Assembly (NCBI GenBank): GCA_013373105.1
Contig: JABXIJ010000015.1
Coordinates: forward strand, 62,001 to 126,000
Source of the DNA: Flavobacteriaceae bacterium
Lineage (GTDB): Bacteria > Bacteroidota > Bacteroidia > Flavobacteriales > Flavobacteriaceae
DNA: 64,000 nt
Direction of reading: 5' to 3'
The position numbers and the translations under genes are program-made. Positions 52,974 to 60,938 of this stretch are shown here, one piece after another; the first letter of the stretch is position 1; the number at the start of each line of letters is the position of its first letter. The notes under the pieces were generated by a model. That model was given only the letters and a program-made list of their open reading frames with translations. It was not told where the DNA came from and ran no database searches.

Positions 52974-55463
52974 ATGAAAAAATTATTATTCTCACTTTTT
53001 TTTATATCAATTTCAATATCAGCACAAAAAGTTGATTTAAGCTATTATTTACCAGACAATGTAACTTACAATAAAAGCATACCAACACCAGAATCTGTTA
53101 TTGGTTTTGAGGTAGGAGAGTGGCATGTTAGTCATGATAAATTAATGCAATACATGAAAGTGTTAGCAAAAGCATCAGATAGAATAACTATTGAAAATAG
53201 AGGAGTGACTTATGAAGATAGACCATTGTTATTGCTGACAATTACTTCTGCAGAAAATCATAAAAATATAGAAAATATTCGCCAAAATCATATAGATGCT
53301 ACCAATGATAGTTCAGTAGATGTTAGTAATAATCCAATTATAGTTTATCAAGGATTTTCGATTCATGGTAATGAACCAAGTGGTTCTAATGCTGCTTTAG
53401 CAGTTGCTTACTATTTAGCTGCAGCACAAGGAATAGATGATTTATTAAACAACATAGTTATTTTATTTGACCCATCTTTTAATCCAGATGGTTTACAACG
53501 TTTTGCTTATTGGGCAAATACAAATAGAAGTAAAAATATCAATCCAGACCCAAATGATAGAGAGTTTTCTGAGATTTGGCCCGGAGGAAGAACAAATCAT
53601 TATCAATTCGATATGAATAGAGATTGGTTGCCTGTTCAATTGCCTGAGAGTAAAGTTAGAATAGAAACTTTTCATAAATGGTTACCTAATATTTTAACAG
53701 ACCATCATGAAATGGGAAGTAATTCTTCGTTCTTTTTTCAGCCAGGAATTCCTTCTAGAACAAATCCAATGACACCACAAATAAATCAAGATTTAACTAA
53801 AGAAATTGCAACCTATCATGCTAAAGCCTTAGATAAAATAGGTTCTTTATATTATTCTGAAGAAAGTTTCGATGATTTTTATTATGGTAAAGGATCAACT
53901 TTTCCAGATATAAATGGTGGCATAGGAATTCTTTTTGAACAAGGAAGTTCAAGAGGTCATGCCCAAGAAACAGAAAATGGAGTACTAACTTTTCCGTTTA
54001 CTATTAGAAATCAGTTTACAGCTGCACTTTCTACTTTAGAAGCAGCAAAAAGTATGCGAACTAAAATCTTAAAATATCAACAAGATTTTTATGAGCAATC
54101 TAGAAGTTCTTTTAGTAATAAAGCAATTGTTTTTGGTGATGAAAAAGATGCTGCAAAAACGTATCATTTGGCAGAGGTTTTAAAAAGACATCAAGTTAAG
54201 ATTCATGATGTAAAATCGGATTTTACACAAAATGGTAAAAATTTCATAAAGGGATATAGTTATGTTATTCCAATGAATCAAAAAAATCATAGGCTGGTAA
54301 AAGCCATGTTTGATGTTAGAACAACTTTTAAAGATAGTTTGTTTTATGATGTTTCTGCTTGGACATTTAACCATGCGTTTGGAGTAGATTATGCAGAAAA
54401 CATATCACTTTCTAAAGCAGGAGATGAAATAGAAAACCTTACTATGCCAACAGCTGGTGTTTCTTACAGAAGTGATTATGGCTACTTAATGCCATGGAAT
54501 GAATATTATTCTCCAAAGGCTTTGAATGCTATATTACAAAAGGGTTTACGTGCAAAAGTATCTATGAAAAACTTTAATAATGGAGGAAAAGATTATGAGT
54601 ATGGAACCATTTTTATACCTGTTCAAAATCAAAAATTAAGTAGTGAGCAATTGTATAATTTTTTAACTATTGTTTCTAATAATAGCCACGTAAAAATATA
54701 TGGTGTTTCTACTGGCTTAAATGATGGCATTGATTTAGGAAGTAGAAATTTCGAAGCTATTACAACACCAAAAGTTGCAATGTTAGTTGGCGATGGAATT
54801 GCAGGAAACGATTCAGGTGAAATTTGGCACTTATTTGATCAACGATTTGATATGCATTTAACACGTTTAGATACACGTTATTTTAATAGAGTTGATATTA
54901 CAAAATATACACATATTATAATACCAAGTAGTGGTTTAGAAAGAGCTGCAGTAGAAAAATTAAAAACTTGGGTTAGAAATGGTGGAGTATTAATTGGGTA
55001 TAAAAATACAGCTAGATGGTTGTCTAGTAATAAAATGATTAGCTTAGATTTTACTAGTGCAAGAATAGACTCAATTGAAAATGTGTCTTTTGAAAAGAGG
55101 TCTTTAAAGTCTGGTGCACAAGTAATTGGAGGAGCTATTTTTGAGGCTAATATTGATAGGTCTCATCCTATAAATTTTGGTTACAAGAACAATAAAATTG
55201 CTTTGTTTAGAAATTCAACCATGTTTATTAAGGCTGATAAAAGAAGTTACAATAACCCAATTCAGTATTCAAAACAACCTTTATTAAGCGGTTATATTTC
55301 TAAGGAAAATGCTAAGATTATTCCAAATACAGTTCCTTTTAAAGCACAACGTTATGGTAGAGGTAGAGTGTTAGTTTTTACAGACAACACAAACTTTAGA
55401 GCTTTTTGGTTTGGAACAAATAAGTTATTGATGAATGCTGTTTTCTTCGGAGACAAAATGTAA
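52974..55463 (+). CDS. exported M14 zinc carboxypeptidase, second copy
   Basis: 829-aa secreted metallopeptidase, a paralogue of the gene at 22032-24512. Starting at ATG 52974 gives the signal peptide MKKLLFSLFFISISISAQ. Zinc ligands: HGNEPS and DHHEMG; also NPDGLQRFAYW and DMNRDW. The second half holds a glutamine-amidotransferase-like fold (IIPSSGLERAAVEKLKTWVR, then a GGVLIGYKNTARWL stretch). It keeps the same order of motifs as the first copy, but is clearly diverged. It is in a separate unit with its own promoter and terminator. Confidence 0.88.
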   Translation: MKKLLFSLFFISISISAQKVDLSYYLPDNVTYNKSIPTPESVIGFEVGEWHVSHDKLMQYMKVLAKASDRITIENRGVTYEDRPLLLLTITSAENHKNIENIRQNHIDATNDSSVDVSNNPIIVYQGFSIHGNEPSGSNAALAVAYYLAAAQGIDDLLNNIVILFDPSFNPDGLQRFAYWANTNRSKNINPDPNDREFSEIWPGGRTNHYQFDMNRDWLPVQLPESKVRIETFHKWLPNILTDHHEMGSNSSFFFQPGIPSRTNPMTPQINQDLTKEIATYHAKALDKIGSLYYSEESFDDFYYGKGSTFPDINGGIGILFEQGSSRGHAQETENGVLTFPFTIRNQFTAALSTLEAAKSMRTKILKYQQDFYEQSRSSFSNKAIVFGDEKDAAKTYHLAEVLKRHQVKIHDVKSDFTQNGKNFIKGYSYVIPMNQKNHRLVKAMFDVRTTFKDSLFYDVSAWTFNHAFGVDYAENISLSKAGDEIENLTMPTAGVSYRSDYGYLMPWNEYYSPKALNAILQKGLRAKVSMKNFNNGGKDYEYGTIFIPVQNQKLSSEQLYNFLTIVSNNSHVKIYGVSTGLNDGIDLGSRNFEAITTPKVAMLVGDGIAGNDSGEIWHLFDQRFDMHLTRLDTRYFNRVDITKYTHIIIPSSGLERAAVEKLKTWVRNGGVLIGYKNTARWLSSNKMISLDFTSARIDSIENVSFEKRSLKSGAQVIGGAIFEANIDRSHPINFGYKNNKIALFRNSTMFIKADKRSYNNPIQYSKQPLLSGYISKENAKIIPNTVPFKAQRYGRGRVLVFTDNTNFRAFWFGTNKLLMNAVFFGDKM

Positions 55464-55488
55464 TTTTCATATAATAAAATAAACGAAT

Positions 55489-55526
55489 AACCACTAATTA
55501 TCATTTTTAATTAGTGGTTTTTTTAT
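55489..55526 (+). terminator. intrinsic terminator of the second M14 gene
   Basis: Stem AACCACTAATTA (55489-55500) / TAATTAGTGGTT (55508-55519), 7-base loop, then a T-run. Confidence 0.88.
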
Positions 55527-55579
55527 GTAACAAAATATCTTGTAATTCGTCTTACTGTTACATTCAACCAAAATACTTT

Positions 55580-55738
55580 ATGAGTTTTTTTAGAGTCTTG
55601 TTAGCCATTGTTTTTCCACCATTATCAATAATAGATAAAGGATGTGGATCTTTTTTTATTATTTTTCTCTTGACTCTTTGTGGTTGGATTCCTGGAGTAA
55701 TAGGTGCTTTAGTTATATTAAATAACCCAAATAGCTAA
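55580..55738 (+). CDS. YqaE/Pmp3-family small membrane protein
   Basis: 52-aa hydrophobic protein from ATG 55580 (MSFFRVLLAIVFPPLSIIDK), with two helices and the family pattern (FPPLS in helix 1, LTLCGWIPGVIGALVIL in helix 2). Pmp3/YqaE proteins are linked to membrane-potential or salt and cold stress tolerance in other organisms; the role here is not known. An upstream in-frame start at 55514 would add a non-membrane stretch and is unlikely. Its stop interlocks with that of csaA (CTAA at 55735-55738). Confidence 0.85.
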   Translation: MSFFRVLLAIVFPPLSIIDKGCGSFFIIFLLTLCGWIPGVIGALVILNNPNS

Positions 55739-56073
55739 GAAATTTGTTCACCATTTTTTACGATTTTGGACGCCTGTAAAAGCACTACATTTCCATCTTT
55801 ATTATAAACACCTAATACTAAAACTTCACTTAAAAAATTAGCAATTTGTCTAGGTTTAAAGTTAATTATTGCTAATACTTGCTTGTTTAATAATTGTTCT
55901 TTGGTATATAAATCTGTTATTTGAGCACTAGATTTTTTAATACCTAAATCTCCAAAGTTAATGTGTAATTGATAAGCTGGTTTTTTTGCTTTTGGAAAAT
56001 CGTTAACCACTATTATTGTGCCAATTCTAATATCAACTTTGAGAAAATCATCAAAAGAAATTTCATCTTTCAT
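55735..56073 (-). CDS. csaA: tRNA-binding CsaA-like protein
   Basis: 112-aa protein with an OB-fold tRNA-binding domain as in CsaA and the C-terminus of MetRS. Motifs: FLKVDIRIGTI near 10-20, PAYQLHINFGDLGIKKSSAQI, LAIINFKPRQIANFLSEVLVLG. CsaA has been described as an export-related chaperone and binds tRNA in structure studies; the cellular role is uncertain. It lies 3 bases after the Mpo1-like gene. Confidence 0.9.
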   Translation of the reverse strand: MKDEISFDDFLKVDIRIGTIIVVNDFPKAKKPAYQLHINFGDLGIKKSSAQITDLYTKEQLLNKQVLAIINFKPRQIANFLSEVLVLGVYNKDGNVVLLQASKIVKNGEQIS

Positions 56074-56076
56074 AGC

Positions 56077-56538
56077 TTACTTTTTACTTAACTTTTGAAT
56101 AACCCACAAAGGACCAATTAATAAAAACTTTAAATCGTTTAAAAACGAAGGTTTTGCACCTTCAATTTTATGGCCGTAAAACTGTCCAATCCAAGAAATA
56201 ACAAATATGGTTAAAGAGATGTAGAATAAATTTCCAAAAGAACTTAGCCAATAATTTCCAGCAATTGAAATTAGAATAATTAATAACATTTCTGCAAAAT
56301 ACCAGAATCCTAATCGTAAATAAAATAATAACACAAAAACACCAACAACAACAGCCCAGTTTTCTAAAAGAGGATTATATAAATCAAAACTTCTCAATAA
56401 ATTTGAAACATGTATACTTAACAATAGACCAATTATACTAAAAAATATTAGTGGTACACATATATAATGTATGGTTTGGTTGGTTTTGTTTTGATGACTT
56501 ATTGCATATTCATCAAAATATTCTTGAGCGGTTTTCAT
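56077..56538 (-). CDS. Mpo1/DUF962-like membrane protein
   Basis: 153-aa protein with about four helices and the family start FDEYAISHQNKTNQTIHYICVPLIFFSI. The DUF962/Mpo1 family includes a yeast dioxygenase that shortens 2-hydroxy fatty acids by alpha-oxidation, using His residues like those in SHQN...HYI and the later QFYGH. Bacteria also have it, so a role in fatty-acid handling is possible. It runs into csaA after 3 bases. Confidence 0.85.
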   Translation of the reverse strand: MKTAQEYFDEYAISHQNKTNQTIHYICVPLIFFSIIGLLLSIHVSNLLRSFDLYNPLLENWAVVVGVFVLLFYLRLGFWYFAEMLLIILISIAGNYWLSSFGNLFYISLTIFVISWIGQFYGHKIEGAKPSFLNDLKFLLIGPLWVIQKLSKK

Positions 56539-56599
56539 GTAAAATATATCTTAAAATATAAAGGTAAATAATTTAAAATACATTCTAAAAAAGATATTT

Positions 56600-57280
56600 T
56601 TACTTTTTTATTAAGCGATCTAACTGTCTTTTAGAGCTTCTATTTTCTGGATTAATTTTCAAAGCCTTTTTATAATATTCTATAGCATTTATAGTATCAC
56701 CTTCGTTAAAGAAGGCATCAGCCATACTATCATAAACATTTGAACTCTTAGGATGTAATGCAATATTTATTTTAAATACTTCTTTAGCTTCTTCGTATTT
56801 TCCTGCTCTTAAAAAACGATAACCATAAGTATTGAGTCTTCTTTCATTTATAGTTTGGTTTAAGGAATCTGTAGCTTGAATTTTTAAATAAGCATTTAAG
56901 GCCTTATCATATTCTTTATTTTTAAAATATTCACTTGGTGTTTTTTCGTCTTTTCCCATCTTTTTAAAACTATATTTTACACCTTCGTGTTCTGTTTTTG
57001 GTGCAAGTTCTATGCGCATTGTAGGTTTGCTCATAAACACCATTTTTTCATTTAAAGCTTTCATGTAAAAAGAACTATCATTTACTTTTAAAAGCTCAAT
57101 ATCGTCATTACCTCTCCATTTTGCATGCATTTCTCCATCTACAAAATAAATTTCTAAAACTTCATTTGCATTAAATAAATAACGTCCTGAAGCCTTATCA
57201 ATAAACTCTTTAGAGTTTTTTTGAGAAGTACAGTTCATAAATAAAATTAGAATTGAAAGTAGGTAGGTTAGTTTCTTCAT
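56600..57280 (-). CDS. TPR lipoprotein
   Basis: 226 aa from ATG 57280 (MKKLTYLLSILILFMNCTSQ), a lipoprotein signal with Cys17; a longer frame from 57307 would put nine residues before the signal and is rejected. The middle (about 20-100) is a beta-rich region of unknown type, and the C-terminus holds at least two TPR units (about 120-220; GDTINAIEYYKKALKINPENR at the end). It is probably an outer- or inner-membrane lipoprotein that binds partner proteins. No catalytic motif seen. Confidence 0.8.
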   Translation of the reverse strand: MKKLTYLLSILILFMNCTSQKNSKEFIDKASGRYLFNANEVLEIYFVDGEMHAKWRGNDDIELLKVNDSSFYMKALNEKMVFMSKPTMRIELAPKTEHEGVKYSFKKMGKDEKTPSEYFKNKEYDKALNAYLKIQATDSLNQTINERRLNTYGYRFLRAGKYEEAKEVFKINIALHPKSSNVYDSMADAFFNEGDTINAIEYYKKALKINPENRSSKRQLDRLIKK

Positions 57281-57400
57281 GAGTAATTTAATAGTAAGCT
57301 GTAACAATTAAACGATTAAAACTACTAAAATGTTACAGATTATATATGTTTTTTAGTTTTAAAATATACTAACAAAGTGTTAGAGTGTGTTAATTTTATT

Positions 57401-57428
57401 TTTGTTTACTTAAAATTAAATAAATTTG
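57401..57428 (+). promoter_or_regulatory. promoter of the 81-aa membrane protein gene
   Basis: TTTG at 57401-57404, 16-base spacer (one short of the usual range), TAAATTTG at 57421-57428, a full -7 match. Confidence 0.5.
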
Positions 57429-57446
57429 AATAATATAAGTTTTAAA

Positions 57447-57692
57447 ATGAAAATATCTATGCATGTAACTATTGCAGTTACTACTTTTTTATTGTTTTTA
57501 ATAACTATTATGGCCTCTTTAAACTTTTCTTTTAGTTGGGTGTTTTTTTTAACTGTAATTGGTCAAGTTAGTTTAGTTTATATGGTTTATAGAGTTTTAA
57601 TAGATAAGTATTCTACTAAAAAAATATTTGATGATTTTTATGAAGATAATCCTATATCTAATACTAGTGAAGAATTAAATTACAGAAAATAA
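57447..57692 (+). CDS. small two-helix membrane protein
   Basis: 81-aa protein from ATG 57447 (MKISMHVTIAVTTFLLF) with two helices (about 5-25 and 30-50) and a polar tail (KKIFDDFYEDNP). The longer frame from TTG 57426 begins inside the -7 box and is rejected. No family recognised. It is convergent with the response-regulator remnant. Confidence 0.6.
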   Translation: MKISMHVTIAVTTFLLFLITIMASLNFSFSWVFFLTVIGQVSLVYMVYRVLIDKYSTKKIFDDFYEDNPISNTSEELNYRK

Positions 57693-57720
57693 AACAGAGA
57701 TAAACTTTACAGTTATTTAA

Positions 57721-58209
57721 TTAATTACTTTTTTTAGTATGAATGTAAATTTGCTTTAATAACTCATCAGGATTAAAAGGTTTGAATATAAAACCATTCA
57801 TACCAGATGCAGAAATTTTATCTTTTATTTCCATAAAAACAGAAGCAGAAAGCGCTAGTACAAGAATTTCTTTATTAAACTTACGAATTTCTTTTGTGGC
57901 TTTATAACCATCCATTATAGGTATATTAATATCCATAAGTATAACATCATATGTGTTTTGTTTTACTTTTTCTACTGCAACTTTTCCATTAGTTGCAATG
58001 TCAACTTTCATTTTTTCTTTGGTTAAAATTTGCTTGGCTACCATTACATTTATGATATTATCTTCTACAAGTAAAACTTTAGTATTTTTAAAGTTATTGT
58101 CTTTAACCTCATTGGTTTTTCTTAAATCTTCTTCAGTAGCAGTTGGTAAAGTAATATTAAAATAAAAATGCTTTTTTGAAGTGATATATCTTTTCTTTCC
58201 TTTTATCAA
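57721..58209 (-). pseudogene. C-terminal remnant of a hybrid histidine kinase
   Basis: The frame holds a complete receiver domain (about residues 42-160): acidic patch VEDN, phospho-acceptor Asp in VILMDINIPIMDG, Thr/Ser switch region ALSAS and Lys in FKPFNPDEL. The 40 residues before it look like the last beta strand of a histidine-kinase ATPase domain and linker (KKHFYFNITLPTA), and there is no ATG; the only start is TTG, with stop codons shortly upstream. So it is most likely what is left of a larger sensor kinase. It might still be expressed as a stand-alone receiver. Confidence 0.7.
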
Positions 58210-58335
58210 ATTATTTTAAAAGCAAAAACTCTAAGTATAACAATGCTTTTATTTGGGGGAATATTTTCATTCTAGTAGTAGAATAACTTTAATTAAATAG
58301 ATAAGAATTTAATTAAAAAAATATTACTAGAAATA

Positions 58336-58363
58336 AAAAACTCTCCAGTTTTGGAGAGTTTTT
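58336..58363 (-). terminator. intrinsic terminator of the cyclophilin-FKBP gene
   Basis: Perfect 12-base stem AAAAACTCTCCA / TGGAGAGTTTTT around GTTT, with A-tract and T-tract ends, just past the minus-strand gene's stop. Confidence 0.85.
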
Positions 58364-58378
58364 AAAATAATATTTTAT

Positions 58379-59308
58379 TTAATCTACATTCATTAATTCT
58401 ACATCAAAAATTAGGGTCGCATTTGGCGGAATTACACCACCAGCTCCTCTTTCTCCGTATGCTAAATTAGAAGGAATTACAAACCTTGCTTTATCACCAA
58501 CTTTTAATAATTGAATTCCTTCATCCCAACCAGCAATTACTTGTCCAATACCAACATTAAAATCAATTGGTTGTTTTCTTTTGTAAGATGAATCAAATAC
58601 AGTACCGTCTAAAAGTTGACCTTTGTAATGTACAGAAACTTTAGCACCTTTAGTAGCTTGTTTTCCATTTCCATTTTGAAGTACTTTATAGCGTAAACCA
58701 CTAGCAGTTTCATCGTAACCAGCAGCAACTTCATCTAATATAGCTTTTTGTTTAGCTCTTTCTGCAGCTTCACGTTTTTCTCTTTCACCTTCAAAAACTC
58801 TAAATGCTTCAACTGCATTCCAGTTATTTGCTTCATCACCTTGTCTAATGATTTCAACAGTCATATCATCACCTTGTGCAACAATATCAACTACATTTTG
58901 CCCTTCAACTACATCTCCAAAAACAGTATGTTTACCATCTAACCATGGAGTAGGAACATGGGTAATGTAAAACTGACTTCCATTTGTTGCAGGACCTGAG
59001 TTAGCCATGGCTAATTTTCCTGGAGCATCGTGTTTTAACTCTGGATGAAACTCATCATCAAATTGATAACCAGGATTTCCAGTTCCAGTTCCTAAAGGAC
59101 ATCCACCTTGAATCATAAAATCTGGTATAACCCTATGAAATTTAAGCCCATTATAATAAGGTTCTCCTTGTTTTTTTGCTGAGTTTTCTAAATTACCTTC
59201 TGCTAAGGCTACAAAGTTACCAACTGTACCTGGTGTTTTTTCGTGTTCTAATTTTACTAAAATTTCACCTTTTGGAGTAGTAAACTTTGCATAAATTCCG
59301 TTATTCAT
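58379..59308 (-). CDS. cyclophilin-FKBP fusion peptidyl-prolyl isomerase
   Basis: 309-aa protein with two unrelated prolyl-isomerase folds in one chain. Residues 1-165 are cyclophilin ([13 protein letters not shown] at 57-69, GSQFYITH near 110, [10 protein letters not shown] from Trp122). Residues 165-203 are a charged helical linker, and 204-309 are FKBP (VHYKG at 226-230, [12 protein letters not shown] at 257-264 with Trp261, YGERG at 284-288). Key residues of both are kept. Such chimeras are known in Flavobacterium. No signal peptide, so it is cytoplasmic and probably acts as a folding helper. Confidence 0.93.
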   Translation of the reverse strand: MNNGIYAKFTTPKGEILVKLEHEKTPGTVGNFVALAEGNLENSAKKQGEPYYNGLKFHRVIPDFMIQGGCPLGTGTGNPGYQFDDEFHPELKHDAPGKLAMANSGPATNGSQFYITHVPTPWLDGKHTVFGDVVEGQNVVDIVAQGDDMTVEIIRQGDEANNWNAVEAFRVFEGEREKREAAERAKQKAILDEVAAGYDETASGLRYKVLQNGNGKQATKGAKVSVHYKGQLLDGTVFDSSYKRKQPIDFNVGIGQVIAGWDEGIQLLKVGDKARFVIPSNLAYGERGAGGVIPPNATLIFDVELMNVD

Positions 59309-59354
59309 CTTTTTTCTTTTTTAATTAAAATGACTGATTTTAATATCATTATGT

Positions 59355-60926
59355 TTATTTTTTTGCATTTAACATGGATATACCATATGAGATACCAATA
59401 TTAAAGTTTGTTGAATTAACATTGCCAAATGGAGACCACATTTGTCCACCAGAAACGTTAATTGTAAAATCGTTATTAATATGATAATTAACTCCTGCTG
59501 TTGGTCTTACTAATATACCTTCACCAGAGTCAACTCTTCCACCACCAGCAACACCACCACTAGCTTCTGCAAATAGAGATAATTTATTATTTGCAAATTT
59601 ATTAGATCTAATACCTAAACCAAAAATACCATGTGCATAACCACCAGATTTACCTTCATAAGCAAAAGAAGCTTCTCCCATTACATAAAAACGTTTGTTT
59701 ATATCGTACATGATTTTTATGGCAATTAATTGTAAGTCGCTATTAGGAATTCCAAATTTTGCAACATCATAATAACTTTGATTTTGCACACCAACTTGAA
59801 TTCCTTGTGTTCTAATTTTTGACGCTTTTTTTCCTGTAAAAGGATCTTCTATTCCTCCACTTAAGCTATAATATTTTAAACTAAAACCAGCTGTAAGTGC
59901 TTGAAAACTTGCAATTCCTAAAATTGATCTATGGTAACCACCATGAATACTTAACCCAAATCTATCTGAGAATTTAATATCTGCTCCTGCATTTGGGTAT
60001 ATGGTTAAACCACCTTCTGGAAAAATTCTACCACCTGCAGCACCTATACCAAATTTAGCAAAGAAGTTTACATTTTTTGTTTCAATAAAGTTTTTACCTG
60101 CACCTATAAACATATCCATAAAACCTGCAGTTAAACCTGCATACATGGCATCTAAATGAGCATAAATAAAGGTATTTTCATTTAAGTAACGTTGGTATTC
60201 AAAACCTATAACAGAAAGTGTATTATCTATTTGTTGGTAGCTTGGATTTGTGCTTGCATCTGTTCTCGAATTTCCTCTTGGAAAGAAATAATCAAAGGTA
60301 ATTTGTTGTACACTTCTTACACCAGGTTTTTTCCAAATTTTGTCTTTAGTTATGTTAGATACTACAAATTCTTTTTGAGCTTTTTCATAAGAAGCAGTTC
60401 TTAAAGTACTTGGTATTTCTATAAAAAATGAAATATTATCATCTTTTTGAATTCCTGTAAAAAAGTTCATATAACCATATTGTACACCAAAAGAATAGCC
60501 TTTCTTTTTGTATTGTAAACCAATATTAGGATATAAAATTCCACCACCATTTACTAAAGTTCTGTAACCACCACCACCACCAAAATGCACATTTGCATCA
60601 AAATAAAGGTTTTTATACACTGGGAAATTTACTCCTAATGTTACACCAAGAGTGAATAATCCTCCTTGATCTCCAGTAATAGCTGTATGAAAACCTGCTC
60701 CTGTATATAACCATTCGTTAATTGGAATGTTATAAGTTAAACCAATAAAACCCATTTTTGGCTGTAAGGCATAACTTACTTTATCTACAGGTTGATCAAC
60801 CAACATATAGCTTAACCTAATACTATTATATAATTCTTTAGGTTTTAAATCATCTAAAGTTAAAATTTGAGAATACAAATTTTTAAAACCAAAAAATAGA
60901 AGGATTACTACAAGAAGTTTTTTCAT
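59355..60926 (-). CDS. outer-membrane protein with three repeated barrel-like units
   Basis: 523-aa exported protein with a signal peptide (1-20) and a mature part of Gly/Asn/Tyr-rich strands. A motif recurs three times: GGGGGYRTLVNGGGILYPN (116-134), GAAGGRIFPEGGLTIYPNAG (295-314), and GVAGGGRVDSGEGILVRPTA (458-477). It is spaced about 165-180 residues apart and preceded each time by a strand such as NLYFDANVHF, NVNFFAKFGI or KLSLFAEASG. So the protein is built from three similar beta-rich units. No function is known. Confidence 0.78.
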   Translation of the reverse strand: MKKLLVVILLFFGFKNLYSQILTLDDLKPKELYNSIRLSYMLVDQPVDKVSYALQPKMGFIGLTYNIPINEWLYTGAGFHTAITGDQGGLFTLGVTLGVNFPVYKNLYFDANVHFGGGGGYRTLVNGGGILYPNIGLQYKKKGYSFGVQYGYMNFFTGIQKDDNISFFIEIPSTLRTASYEKAQKEFVVSNITKDKIWKKPGVRSVQQITFDYFFPRGNSRTDASTNPSYQQIDNTLSVIGFEYQRYLNENTFIYAHLDAMYAGLTAGFMDMFIGAGKNFIETKNVNFFAKFGIGAAGGRIFPEGGLTIYPNAGADIKFSDRFGLSIHGGYHRSILGIASFQALTAGFSLKYYSLSGGIEDPFTGKKASKIRTQGIQVGVQNQSYYDVAKFGIPNSDLQLIAIKIMYDINKRFYVMGEASFAYEGKSGGYAHGIFGLGIRSNKFANNKLSLFAEASGGVAGGGRVDSGEGILVRPTAGVNYHINNDFTINVSGGQMWSPFGNVNSTNFNIGISYGISMLNAKK

Positions 60927-60938
60927 AGTTACAATTTT

